Below, piece by piece: positions 15,053 through 24,049 of a stretch of 26,394 nucleotides of DNA (the first letter of the stretch is position 1; every line of letters starts with the position of its first letter). The position numbers and the translations under genes are program-made. Under the pieces are notes generated by a model. That model had not been told where the DNA came from. It saw only the letters and a program-made list of their open reading frames with translations, and did not search any database. The stretch covers positions 1 through 26,394 of the forward strand of contig JBMTDJ010000021.1 of the NCBI GenBank assembly GCA_049431945.1, in the 5' to 3' direction. This DNA comes from Mxb001 sp049431945 (GTDB lineage: Bacteria > Actinomycetota > Actinomycetes > S36-B12).

Positions 15053-18000
15053 GGATCTCGTCGACGTCACGGCGGCCGAGGAGTCTGCGGGGGGCGATGA
15101 CCTCGCCCGTGCGCACCATGACGAAGGCCGCGTCGATGCGCTCAAGCGGCAGGCCGGAGATCTCCGCCCAGGCGAGCCGGTAGATGGCCAGTTGCACGTC
15201 ATTCACTCCGGCACGTGCACCCGACTTCCAGTCGACGACCTCTGCACCACCGTCAGGTGTGGAGAAGACCGCATCGATGCGACCCCGGACCACCCGGCCC
15301 CCGATCGACAGGGCGAATGGCTCCTCCACTGCTATGGGCGCGCGGGCGGCATACGCCGTGCGTCTGAAGGCCTCGCGCAACTCCGCCAACTGCATGTCGG
15401 TGTCGAGTTCGTCTGCGGCGTCGAGCTCCTCGAGGTCGAACAGCGTCTGCACGGCGTACTGGCCCTCGATCCAGGCATGCAGGTCGGTTCCCAGTCGCGC
15501 TGCGGGATGTGGGCGACGGGGCATCGGGCGGGCGAGGTCGAGGGCGAAGGTGTCCGGGTCGTCGGCAAGTCGGACGAGCGCGGTGACCGACAGGTCATCG
15601 GGGACGTGCACGACGAGGGGCGCTCGGGAGTTGCGCGCCTCGGCCAGGAGAGCGTCGATATCGACGTCCCACTCATCCACGATCGCGCGGGACGCATCGT
15701 CGTCCGGCACCGTGGTCGGCCCTCTGTCAGCACGCACTGCCTCCACGGCCGCCGCGACCTCGCGGGTGATGCGCAGGCGCGGATCGACCGGTACCGGCCA
15801 CGCCACCGACGCGTCCACCGTCGCCGGATTCACACCCTCATCACCCGGCGGCGCCGCCCACTGAGCGACAAGGCCCCCGTGCTCGTCGCACCAGGTCCGA
15901 ATCTCTTCCAGGAAGGGGCCCGGTCCGCGGGGCCGGGTCTGCGAGGGTCCCCACCAGTGACCGCTGACGGCGAGTGAGCGCTCCGCGCGCGTGAGGGCGA
16001 CATAGGCGAGTCGGCGCTCCTCGAGGAGGTCCGCGGCGGTGCTCGCCGCGACGAACGCGTTGTGCGCCGACGCCGTCGGAGAGGCGGATCGATCCGGGAA
16101 GGCGGCGAGGTTCGTCGGCGCCTCCGGGTGAAGATCCCAGGGCACGATCGCGGCGCTCTTGGGCCAGCGGCCACGCCCCCGACCGCTGGGGAAGACCGTC
16201 GCCGACATCGCGGGGATGACGACGTGAGGGAACTCCAGGCCCTTGGCCCGATGCGCGGTCATGAGCAATACGGCGTCCCCGGTCGGGATCTCGTCGCGTG
16301 CAGGCGACTCGTCGTAGTGCTCCGCCTCGCGCAGTCGGGCGAGGAACGCGCTGAGCCCCGACGGTGCTCCCCGCGTCATCCTCGCGGCCAGCTCCCGGAA
16401 GTCCGCCAGGGCGCGGGCGTTGTCGGCGGCGTCGGGGCCGATGCCGGCCTCGACTGCGAGACCCGTGGAGCGCATGACCCGCGACACGATGTCGACGCAG
16501 GGCTCATCGAGATGGCGGCGCAGACGCCGGATCTCGTCAGTCAGTCGGGCGAAGCGCTGCAGGGCCTGGTGGGACAGGCCCGCCGACTCCGAATCCGACA
16601 TGGCCCGCTCGACCACCGCCTCGATCGACTCGGCCAGGCTCGGTCGATCCACCGGATCACTACCGAGGACGGCTTTGCGAAGCGTCGCTTCAAGCGAACC
16701 CTCCTCGTCATGGACGACAGGAGCCGCGAGGCGTCCCAGCGCGGCAAGGTCGCGCAGACCAATGCGCCACCGAGGTCCGGTGAGCAGCCGGACGAGGGCG
16801 GCGTCCGCTGCGGGATCGTCCAGCACCTCGAGCATCGCTCGAAGCTCGGCAACGACGGGCACCTGAAGTAGCCCCGCTGCGCCGACCAATCGGGTGGGGA
16901 CGCCGCGACGTCGCAGTGCCGCATCGATATCGACGAGCGTGGCGGCGGTGCGCGCGAGCACCGCGATGCCGCTCCAGGTGCCTTCGCGCTGGCCGAGGTC
17001 CTCGACGTGATCGCATACCCACGCCACCTCGGCGTCATAGGTGTCGTGCAGGGCGACAATGACATCCCCCGGACCGCGATCGGTCACCGCGCTACGCAAT
17101 GGCTCCACTCCGGGATGCACCGCGCGGAGCGGGGCCGCGACGTCGTTGGCCAAGGCGAGGATGCGCGGAGCAGAGCGTCGATTGTCGACGAGTGGGTAGC
17201 GCACCGCGGGGCCCGCGCCGCCCGCGCGCGGGAAATGGTGGGGAAAGTGGTCGATGTTGGCCACGCTGGCCCCGCGCCACTCGTAGATGGCCTGGCACGG
17301 GTCGCCAACGGCCGTGACCGGATGCCCGTCGGCGAAGATCTCCTGAAGCAGGATGCGCTGCGCCGCGGATGTGTCCTGGTACTCGTCCAGCAGGACGAAG
17401 CGATAGCGGGCACGAAGTTCCTCGCGCACCTCAGGCGCCATGCGGATCACCCGCAGGGCCAACCGCACCTGATCGGCGAAGTCGATGACATGGTCGTCCA
17501 ACTTCGCGTCGCGGAACTCCGTCACGAGTCCGCACAGCGCAGCGCGGACCCGCGCCGTTTGGAGCATCTCGTCGCCGATCACCTGCCTCGTCGGAAGGCC
17601 CTGGAGCCACTCGATCAAGTCCACGGAGTGAGACAGGACCCGATCTGGCTCGAGGTCGAGCTCGGCGAGTGCATCATCAAGTGCGAGCACCGACTCGACG
17701 AGCGACGTCGGTGCTCGGCCGAGGTCTGCCAGCGGCAGCGATGTGGATCTCACCACGCGGGCTGCGAGGACCTGCCGCGCTCCATCAGCGAGCACCTCCG
17801 CGTCGGGCTCAAGCCCAAGGCGAACGCCGTGATCGCGGAGAAGGCGACTGGCAAACGAGTGATACGTCGAGATCGCGGGCTCCATAGCACCGCTGTCGGC
17901 GATGCCCCCAGGGAGCACCCCGTGACGGTCGGCACGGAGCAGCAGGCGCCGGGTCCGGCCCATGAGTTCGCCCGCAGCCTTCGTCGTGAAGGTGAGGCCG

Positions 18001-18188
18001 AGGACCTCGTCGGGCAACGCCATCCCTTCGGTGACGAGCCAGAGCACACGCGCGGCCATGACCGTCGTCTTGCCGGATCCGGCACCCGCGACAATCGCGG
18101 ACGGCTCGGCGGGGCTGGTGACCGCGGCCCACTGCTCATCGCTCAGCGGGTGCTCGATCACGGATTCGATCTGTGAGCGTGTGCTCAC
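15024..18188 (-). CDS. adnB: AdnB subunit of AdnAB helicase-nuclease (active motor)
   Basis: A 1054-residue subunit of the heterodimeric motor-nuclease that resects DNA double-strand breaks in actinobacteria lacking RecBCD as the main resector. The UvrD-type motor is complete: GAGSGKT with Lys40, FTTKAAGELMGR (Ia), LLDEYQDT (II), VGDPCQAIYEWRGA (III), VDNRRS (IV), TAHRAKGLEF (V) and VALTRAE (VI). The C-terminal RecB-like nuclease has GRID (Asp972), VVDWK (Asp986, Lys988) and a downstream QLAIYRLAW, the usual metal-binding set. The start is GTG at 18186-18188, overlapping the adnA stop as GTGA and preceded by GGAGG with a 7-nt spacer; the upstream open frame to 18251 lies inside adnA. Its 3' end overlaps the convergent acyltransferase gene. 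Confidence 0.93.
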   Translation of the reverse strand: MSTRSQIESVIEHPLSDEQWAAVTSPAEPSAIVAGAGSGKTTVMAARVLWLVTEGMALPDEVLGLTFTTKAAGELMGRTRRLLLRADRHGVLPGGIADSGAMEPAISTYHSFASRLLRDHGVRLGLEPDAEVLADGARQVLAARVVRSTSLPLADLGRAPTSLVESVLALDDALAELDLEPDRVLSHSVDLIEWLQGLPTRQVIGDEMLQTARVRAALCGLVTEFRDAKLDDHVIDFADQVRLALRVIRMAPEVREELRARYRFVLLDEYQDTSAAQRILLQEIFADGHPVTAVGDPCQAIYEWRGASVANIDHFPHHFPRAGGAGPAVRYPLVDNRRSAPRILALANDVAAPLRAVHPGVEPLRSAVTDRGPGDVIVALHDTYDAEVAWVCDHVEDLGQREGTWSGIAVLARTAATLVDIDAALRRRGVPTRLVGAAGLLQVPVVAELRAMLEVLDDPAADAALVRLLTGPRWRIGLRDLAALGRLAAPVVHDEEGSLEATLRKAVLGSDPVDRPSLAESIEAVVERAMSDSESAGLSHQALQRFARLTDEIRRLRRHLDEPCVDIVSRVMRSTGLAVEAGIGPDAADNARALADFRELAARMTRGAPSGLSAFLARLREAEHYDESPARDEIPTGDAVLLMTAHRAKGLEFPHVVIPAMSATVFPSGRGRGRWPKSAAIVPWDLHPEAPTNLAAFPDRSASPTASAHNAFVAASTAADLLEERRLAYVALTRAERSLAVSGHWWGPSQTRPRGPGPFLEEIRTWCDEHGGLVAQWAAPPGDEGVNPATVDASVAWPVPVDPRLRITREVAAAVEAVRADRGPTTVPDDDASRAIVDEWDVDIDALLAEARNSRAPLVVHVPDDLSVTALVRLADDPDTFALDLARPMPRRPHPAARLGTDLHAWIEGQYAVQTLFDLEELDAADELDTDMQLAELREAFRRTAYAARAPIAVEEPFALSIGGRVVRGRIDAVFSTPDGGAEVVDWKSGARAGVNDVQLAIYRLAWAEISGLPLERIDAAFVMVRTGEVIAPRRLLGRRDVDEILRGEGPLCP

Positions 18189-21100
18189 CTGAACACCTCC
18201 TGCCCCTGAGCATGGGCCGGGCACGTGGCGATGAAGGGGCAGGTGCGGCACGCCGAGGATGCGATGGCGGGGAAATCCTCTGCCCGCACGCGCGTCACGG
18301 CATCCTCTATGCCATCGAGGATCCAGCGCGTGTCATCTGCCAACGGCGCCTGCTCCTGGACGCGAGGATGGCCGGGGGCGTCCTTGGCCTCCGCGCGCAA
18401 CTGAACGAGCGCGGCGCCGCTCAGGTCAGGCGAGTCCACGATGCCGTCGAGGGCACCGTGTTTGACCGCCAACTGATACACGCCCAGTTGCGCATCCTCA
18501 GCGACTTCCCGTGCGCTGGGCAGGTGGCGCATGGTCTTGAAGTCGACGAGTCTCACCCGGCCCTGCGCATCGAGTTCGATGCGGTCGATCGCACCGCGCA
18601 GGACGACGGTGCGGTCGATGCCTGCGGCACCGTCAGGGTCGCGTAAGGGGATGCTCACCGAGAACGGATGCTCGACGGCAACGGCCTGATCGGCGTGACG
18701 CAGGTAGGCGGCCAGGCGGTCGAGAGCAGAGGCGACATCGGCACGCTCCGCCACGGATTCCCAGGGCGCGTCGAAGGGGAGTTCGGGCCATACGCGATCG
18801 ATCTGCTCCAGCATCGCCTCAGCGTCGATCGGCAGGTCGCCGCGCGCCGCATGCTCTGCCACCGCGTGGACCAGGCTGCCGATGGACAGGGCATTGCCGC
18901 GCGGCCCCTCGGCCCGCACCACTCGGGACAGGAACCAGCGCAGCGGGCAGTCCTGCAACGCGGTGAGACCCGAACCTGACAGCGGCACAGGGCGGTCCGG
19001 TGGCCGCACCGCGGCGGCACCGGGCGTGGGATCGAGCACGCCCCACCATCCGTGCGGGTCCGCACGCGGCACCAGCGGCGTCCCGGCGTGATCCCGAGCA
19101 TCGGCGAGGAGTGCGAGCCGCTCGATGGCGGCGTTGCGGAGGGGCGCCGAGGCGCTGGGGTCCTGCGCGACCGAGCGCAGGCGCGACACCATGCCATCCA
19201 GCGTGAGCGGCCGAGGCGGTCGACCCGACCGCAGAGTCGCCTCAATGCCCACATCGTCGACGAATCGACTCGGATGCTCACTGTCGGATTCGACGACGGC
19301 GACAGCCAGGCTGTCGCTCGCCCGTGAGACGGCGAGGGCAAACAGGCGACGCTCCTGCGCCATGCGCTCGGCCGCAGCGTCACGCAGTGCTCCGGCGATG
19401 CCGCGCTCGGAGTCACCGGCGACCACGGCCTCCCACTCGTGAATGCGGAGCACGGAGGAGGACGCCAGGCTCGGCGGCCAGGCGCCCTCCTGGGCGCCGA
19501 CGAGGACGACATGACGCCACCGTCGCCCGACGGTCGCATGTGCCGTCACAAGGGACACCGACGGTGTCACGGGGGCCGATACGGCTACCTGCTCTGCCGC
19601 CAGACGCTGGGCCTCGAGCGAGGCAAGCAGACCGCGGATCCCCAGGACGCCGGCGTAGCGGTCGCTGAGGCGTTCGGCTGTCGCGAAGAGAGCCATGACC
19701 GCATCGAGGTCATGCCCGCTCGCCAGGTGACCGGCGAGTGCGGACCGTCTCAAACGCTCAGGCCACGACCAGCCATCGCCGTCCGGCAGTGACTCGCTCC
19801 ACACCTGCCAGAGGACCTCCGCAGGTGCCCGGTCGGCTTCGGCCAGGGCGCGCACGCCACGGAGCATGCCGCCGAGCCCCTCTACTCGCTCCAGCCCGAC
19901 GGGAGCAGCTTGGCCGGCCCGACCAGGCGATGGCACCTGGCTCGGCGCCCGATCATCGCCGCGGATCGTGCTGACAAGCAGGTCCCGGACCAGGCGCATG
20001 CCTGCGGGACTGGGACTGTCCGGGTGCTGGGCTCGATACTCATCACGCAACGCCCGAGCCAGACGCCGCACCTGGGTGGACTCCATCGCGAGGAGCGGGC
20101 CGGTGATGAGCTCGATGGCCCGGCGATCGGTGAGTTCGTCGGGCGCGATGGCGGCTGAGATTGCGGCGAGCAGCGTGGCTACGGCGGGCTCTGCCGGCAG
20201 GGGGATGTCGGATGCACCCATCGTGACGGGCACGCCCGCGGACGCCAGTGCACGGCGCAGGTCCTCCAGGTGGGCGGTCGATCGGGCGATGACGGCGATG
20301 TCCTCCCATGCCACATCCGACGACAGGTGAAGTCGGCGCAGGTCGTCGGCCACCCATGCCGCCAGATCACTCCAGGTGTCATGCGAGAGCACCGCCACGG
20401 TGCCCTCCGCGACGTTGGGGGCCGGCTGGGGTGTGCGGTAGGCACGCAGGTCCGCGGCGGTGACACCGGGCAGCGCCGGTTGGCGCCGCGCGTCGGCGTA
20501 CGCCGACCACAGGGCGCCCCCGGATGAGTAGGACCGATCGAGGACGATGACCTCGGCACCCGCCTCGTCGATGAGCTTCATGGCACCGAGACGGTCGCCG
20601 CCGCGAAAGCCGAAGGCCGCGATGTCAGGGTCTGCCATGACCATCGTTGCCGTGGTGGGCCCTGTGAGGGCACGGAGGAGTTGCCGCTGCAACGAGCCCG
20701 CCTCCTGGAAATCGTCAACCCAGATGCCCGCGAGGCCCGGCGCGGCGGCGGAGCCGCCCCTGTCGGGCTGGCCCGGCCACGTCTCGGTCGCCTCGATGGC
20801 GAGCTCGAGCAGTCGCGAGTAGTCGACCACCCCCTCAAGGGCCATGACATCGGCGTCGATCTCGGCGAGTCGGCCGAGTGCCTGCCACGTGGGGACATCC
20901 GCGGCACGACCGAGTGCATCGAGTGCCACCGCGTCGATGCCGAGTTCGCGCGCCCGTGTGAGCATCGCGCGAAGGTCATTGGCGAAGCCGAGAGTCGCCG
21001 TCGCCGCCATGAGCGACTCCGGCCAGGGAAGGTCGCCATCGGCGATCGCGCCGCGAAGGATCTCGCGAATGCGCGCGTCCTCTTCCGCACCGGAGAGCAG

Positions 21101-21457
21101 TCGCGGTATCACCGCGTCGGGACCGGGCCCGATCGAACGGCGTACGAGTGCATAGGCAAGGCCGTGGAAGGTCGTCACCGTGGGCAGAGCGCCGTCGGTC
21201 AGGCGCGCAGCCAAGGCAGCTCGCGTGCGCTTGACCGCATCTCGGTCCCGCGCGATCACCAGCAGACGCGACGCCGGAACGATCGCGGACCGCGTCGCCA
21301 CGGCCTCGATGAGTGCCGTGGTCGCACCGGTCGCGGGCGAGCCCAGCACCACACAGAAGCCCGGGCCCCGCCACCGGACGACGCGCTCCTGGGCCGGGCC
21401 GAGCTCGAGCGCGGGGGCGGGGGCCGGCGGCGTGCGATGGAGGATCGGGCCCAGCAT
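18185..21457 (-). CDS. adnA: AdnA subunit of AdnAB helicase-nuclease (motor likely inactive)
   Basis: A 1090-residue partner of AdnB, combining an SF1 helicase-like region with a C-terminal RecB-like nuclease. The nuclease is intact: AID (Asp958), LVDFK (Asp972, Lys974) and QLGVYQLAV. It is flanked by the AddB-style iron-sulfur cysteines Cys837 (LQDCPLRWF) and Cys1070, Cys1073, Cys1079 (CRTCPFIATC). The motor looks decayed. The phosphate loop reads GSPATGATT (39-47), with Ala45 where Lys should be; motif II is DDFQ rather than DExQ; and motif V reads HATVGRRW. Loss of ATPase would fit reports that AdnB is the essential motor in mycobacteria. The ATG at 21457 has TGGGAT 6 nt before it and no well-spaced Shine-Dalgarno. 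It is first gene of the adnA-adnB operon, divergent from the pseudokinase-flippase gene. Confidence 0.9.
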   Translation of the reverse strand: MLGPILHRTPPAPAPALELGPAQERVVRWRGPGFCVVLGSPATGATTALIEAVATRSAIVPASRLLVIARDRDAVKRTRAALAARLTDGALPTVTTFHGLAYALVRRSIGPGPDAVIPRLLSGAEEDARIREILRGAIADGDLPWPESLMAATATLGFANDLRAMLTRARELGIDAVALDALGRAADVPTWQALGRLAEIDADVMALEGVVDYSRLLELAIEATETWPGQPDRGGSAAAPGLAGIWVDDFQEAGSLQRQLLRALTGPTTATMVMADPDIAAFGFRGGDRLGAMKLIDEAGAEVIVLDRSYSSGGALWSAYADARRQPALPGVTAADLRAYRTPQPAPNVAEGTVAVLSHDTWSDLAAWVADDLRRLHLSSDVAWEDIAVIARSTAHLEDLRRALASAGVPVTMGASDIPLPAEPAVATLLAAISAAIAPDELTDRRAIELITGPLLAMESTQVRRLARALRDEYRAQHPDSPSPAGMRLVRDLLVSTIRGDDRAPSQVPSPGRAGQAAPVGLERVEGLGGMLRGVRALAEADRAPAEVLWQVWSESLPDGDGWSWPERLRRSALAGHLASGHDLDAVMALFATAERLSDRYAGVLGIRGLLASLEAQRLAAEQVAVSAPVTPSVSLVTAHATVGRRWRHVVLVGAQEGAWPPSLASSSVLRIHEWEAVVAGDSERGIAGALRDAAAERMAQERRLFALAVSRASDSLAVAVVESDSEHPSRFVDDVGIEATLRSGRPPRPLTLDGMVSRLRSVAQDPSASAPLRNAAIERLALLADARDHAGTPLVPRADPHGWWGVLDPTPGAAAVRPPDRPVPLSGSGLTALQDCPLRWFLSRVVRAEGPRGNALSIGSLVHAVAEHAARGDLPIDAEAMLEQIDRVWPELPFDAPWESVAERADVASALDRLAAYLRHADQAVAVEHPFSVSIPLRDPDGAAGIDRTVVLRGAIDRIELDAQGRVRLVDFKTMRHLPSAREVAEDAQLGVYQLAVKHGALDGIVDSPDLSGAALVQLRAEAKDAPGHPRVQEQAPLADDTRWILDGIEDAVTRVRAEDFPAIASSACRTCPFIATCPAHAQGQEVFR
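18196..18200 (-). promoter_or_regulatory. Ribosome binding site setting the adnB start
   Basis: On the minus strand GGAGG lies within the last codons of adnA, 7 nt before the GTG of adnB. It fixes the start at 18188 and indicates coupled translation of the two subunits. Confidence 0.8.
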
Positions 21458-21469
21458 CCCCCTATCCCA

Positions 21470-21483
21470 TCAGGCTCCCCTGA
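21470..21483. promoter_or_regulatory. Short inverted repeat in the adnA divergent region
   Basis: TCAGG-CTCC-CCTGA is a perfect 5-bp inverted repeat with a 4-nt centre, 12 bp upstream of the adnA start and just upstream of its candidate -10. It could be an operator. It does not resemble the actinobacterial LexA box (GAAC-n4-GTTC), and short repeats of this kind are common by chance. Confidence 0.2.
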
Positions 21484-21537
21484 CATGCTGATCGGGCCGA
21501 CGCGCCGGGCCAGACCCCCTCACGGGCCCATGGATGG

Positions 21538-21543
21538 GACGAT
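21538..21543 (+). promoter_or_regulatory. Weak -10-like element before pseudokinase-flippase gene
   Basis: GACGAT ends 6 nt before the GTG at 21550 and differs from TANNNT only in the first base. The G-run between them is directly adjacent to the start codon and is badly placed for a Shine-Dalgarno. Confidence 0.3.
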
Positions 21544-21549
21544 CGGGGG

Positions 21550-24039
21550 GTGACCGACGTGGGCGCGCGCCCCGGGGACGCCCCCTACGCGGCGGACCCC
21601 GGAGCAGATCCTGCCCCCCAGACGACGGTCGCCATTCCACGTCCCCCCGCCGGTGAGACACCCCAGACGCCCGGCCCGCACTCCACCGTCGTCATCGAGG
21701 ACGGTGTCATCCCCCGCCGACTCCGGCGACCACTGGACCTCGCCCGGTTCCTCGTGGCCCTCGCCGCGACGGCTGCCACTGTCCTCGTGGCGTACTTCGC
21801 GACCGGCACGACCGAGGGCATCGAAGAGGACATCTCCGGCGGCGCAGCCCTGCTGCCCTCGATCGTCATCCTGGCTATCAACATCATCGGCGGCATCGGC
21901 CTCATCGGCCTGCCCATCGCGGCCGCCGTCAACCTCGTCATCCGACGCAGGGTCCGCCAGCTCTTCGATGCCCTGATCGGCCTCCTGCTCACCGTCGTCC
22001 TGCTCACCCTCGCGTCCTACCTCGTGGAGACCTTCGGCAGTGGACGACTGGTGACAGCCCTGGCCGGCTCCGTCGGCGGGGACACCTCGGTGACAGCCCC
22101 CATCATCGGTGGCCTTGCCGCTTTCGTCACGGTCGCCCGGCTCATGAGCCGGCGCCCCTGGGATGTGCTCTCGGTGCTCGTGATCGGCTCGATGGCGATC
22201 GTCGCTCTCCTGAGCGCGACCGCGACCGTCGCCGGCATCCTCATCTCATTCTTCGTCGGCTGGGGACTTGGCCTGGCCACGCGCTATGTGCTCGGCACCC
22301 CCACGACGCGTCCCTCGGGCTCCGAGGTCGCCGAGACGATGGCCCAGGGCGGATATCCACTCACCGTCCTGCGGGCCTCGCGACAGACGGCCATCGGACG
22401 GCGCTACGTCGCGACCACCCGCGATGGCGAATCACTGGAGGTCGTCGTCCTCGACCGTGACCTCGAGGGAGCGGGACTGGCGAGCGCCGCGTGGAAGGCG
22501 CTGCGGCTGCGAGACGAGACCGGGCGCGGCGCCTTCAACATGCGTCGCGAGCTTGATCACGCAGCGCTCATGGCCTATGCCGCGCAGGCAGCGCACGCGC
22601 CGGTGCCTCGACTGCTGCTGACCAGCGAGGTCGGTGCAGACTCTGCCCTCCTCGCGTACGACTACACCGTCGCCACCCGATTCAGCGATCTTGAGGGCGA
22701 CCAGATCACGGACGACGATCTCGAGCAGGCATGGCACGCGATGCGCACGCTGCACGAAAAGGAGATCGCGCATCGCAACCTGACCGCCGACAACCTCCTG
22801 CGTGACCGCGAGGGGAAGGTATGGCTCGTCGGCGAGGCCAGCGGCACGGTCGCGGCCAGCGATGTTGCCCAGCGCATCGATGTCGCGGAGCTGCTGTGCA
22901 CCCTCGCTCTCATTGTGGGCGCGGACAGGGCGGTCCGATCCGGACGGCGAGTGCTCGGCGTACCCGGGCTCGCGCGCGCCCTGCCCGTCCTGCAGCCCGT
23001 CGCCCTGGCCCCGGCCACGCGCCGGGCCATGCGCAAGAACCGCGACCTCATGGTCCACCTGCGCGACGCCCTCGTGGAGATCCGTCCCGACGGCGACGTC
23101 GAGCAGATCAACATCGAGCGCATCAAGCCGCGCACCCTCATCATGATCGTCGTCGGCACGATCGCGGCGTATGTCCTGCTGTCGCAACTCGCTCAGGTCG
23201 ACCTCGGCGAGCTGGTCACCTCCGCCTCACTCGAGTGGCTGGCGGTCGCGGTCGTGGCGACGCTGGTGACATACGTCGGCGCAGCATGGTCACTCACCGG
23301 TTTCGTACCCGAGCGGATTCCCCTCCACCGGACAATGCTGGCCCAGGTCGCCGGTGACTTCGCGACTCTCGTCTCTCCGCCCACCCTGGGGTCCGTCGCC
23401 ATCAATTTGCGCTTCCTCACCAAGGCAGGGCTGCACCCGGCGCTCGCGGGCGCGAGCGTCGGCGTGTCTCAGGTCGCAGCCTTCGCCGTGCACCTGCTGC
23501 TGCTGCTCGGATTCGGCATCGCGGCGGGCACCCAGGCCGACTTCACCTTCGACCCGCCACCCTGGGCGGTCATCGCTGTCATCGCCGTCATCACGCTCTT
23601 CTTCGCGGCCTTCGCGGTTGCCCCCCTGCGCCGCTACGTCTTCGGCCGGGTCAGGCCGCTCCTGCGCGAGGTCATCCCGCGCCTCGTCACCGTGGCTCAA
23701 CGACCGATGAAGCTGGCGGAGGGCATCGGCGGCATCCTCCTGCTCAATCTCGCGTACATCGTGGTCCTCGTCGCGTGCGTGCGCGCCTTCGACGGCGACC
23801 TCAACGTCGCCGCCATTGCCGTTGTGTACCTCGCGGGTGCGACCATCGGACAGGCCGCTCCGACACCTGGCGGCCTCGGCGCCGTCGAAGCCGCCCTGGC
23901 CGCCGGACTCACGGCCGCCGGGCTGCCCGGCGGCATCGCGGTGTCCGCCGTTCTGCTCTATCGACTGCTCACCTTCTGGATCCCCACCATCCCGGGGTAC
24001 GCCGCCTTCAACTGGCTGACCAAGAAGGGGTATCTGTAG
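21550..24039 (+). CDS. Pseudokinase-like protein fused to LPG-synthase-type transmembrane domain
   Basis: An 829-residue membrane protein in three parts. After a disordered Pro-rich N-terminus come about five helices (66-83, 101-130, 141-160, 183-198, 205-238). Residues about 265-500 resemble a protein kinase C-lobe: AHRNLTADNLL (407-417) aligns with HRDxxxxN, but the catalytic Asp is Asn410, and the DFG position reads GEA (428-430); no glycine loop or VAIK lysine is evident. From about 530 a second set of helices forms the lysylphosphatidylglycerol-synthase transmembrane (flippase-like) domain, with the family mark PTPGGLGAVEAAL. No aminoacyl-transfer domain is present, so lipid flipping or another envelope role is more likely than lysyl-PG synthesis. 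The start is GTG at 21550. The CDGSH gene follows after 10 bp. Confidence 0.88.
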   Translation: MTDVGARPGDAPYAADPGADPAPQTTVAIPRPPAGETPQTPGPHSTVVIEDGVIPRRLRRPLDLARFLVALAATAATVLVAYFATGTTEGIEEDISGGAALLPSIVILAINIIGGIGLIGLPIAAAVNLVIRRRVRQLFDALIGLLLTVVLLTLASYLVETFGSGRLVTALAGSVGGDTSVTAPIIGGLAAFVTVARLMSRRPWDVLSVLVIGSMAIVALLSATATVAGILISFFVGWGLGLATRYVLGTPTTRPSGSEVAETMAQGGYPLTVLRASRQTAIGRRYVATTRDGESLEVVVLDRDLEGAGLASAAWKALRLRDETGRGAFNMRRELDHAALMAYAAQAAHAPVPRLLLTSEVGADSALLAYDYTVATRFSDLEGDQITDDDLEQAWHAMRTLHEKEIAHRNLTADNLLRDREGKVWLVGEASGTVAASDVAQRIDVAELLCTLALIVGADRAVRSGRRVLGVPGLARALPVLQPVALAPATRRAMRKNRDLMVHLRDALVEIRPDGDVEQINIERIKPRTLIMIVVGTIAAYVLLSQLAQVDLGELVTSASLEWLAVAVVATLVTYVGAAWSLTGFVPERIPLHRTMLAQVAGDFATLVSPPTLGSVAINLRFLTKAGLHPALAGASVGVSQVAAFAVHLLLLLGFGIAAGTQADFTFDPPPWAVIAVIAVITLFFAAFAVAPLRRYVFGRVRPLLREVIPRLVTVAQRPMKLAEGIGGILLLNLAYIVVLVACVRAFDGDLNVAAIAVVYLAGATIGQAAPTPGGLGAVEAALAAGLTAAGLPGGIAVSAVLLYRLLTFWIPTIPGYAAFNWLTKKGYL

Positions 24040-24042
24040 GGT
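24037..24042 (+). promoter_or_regulatory. Candidate -10 element of CDGSH gene, overlapping upstream stop
   Basis: TAGGGT begins with the TAG stop of the preceding gene and ends 7 nt before the ATG at 24050. It fits TANNNT for a near-leaderless transcript, so the CDGSH gene may be transcribed on its own despite the 10-bp gap. The intervening CGGGGCC is a poor Shine-Dalgarno. Confidence 0.4.
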
Positions 24043-24049
24043 CGGGGCC

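Noticed and set aside
13544..15202. 552-codon open frame on the minus strand
   Set aside because: It is antisense to the acyltransferase gene, extremely Glu/Asp/Gly/Arg-rich, and has no recognisable motif.
18189..18251. Longer N-terminus for AdnB
   Set aside because: This stretch encodes the AdnA cysteine-rich C-terminus in another frame, and GGAGG with proper spacing points to GTG 18188.
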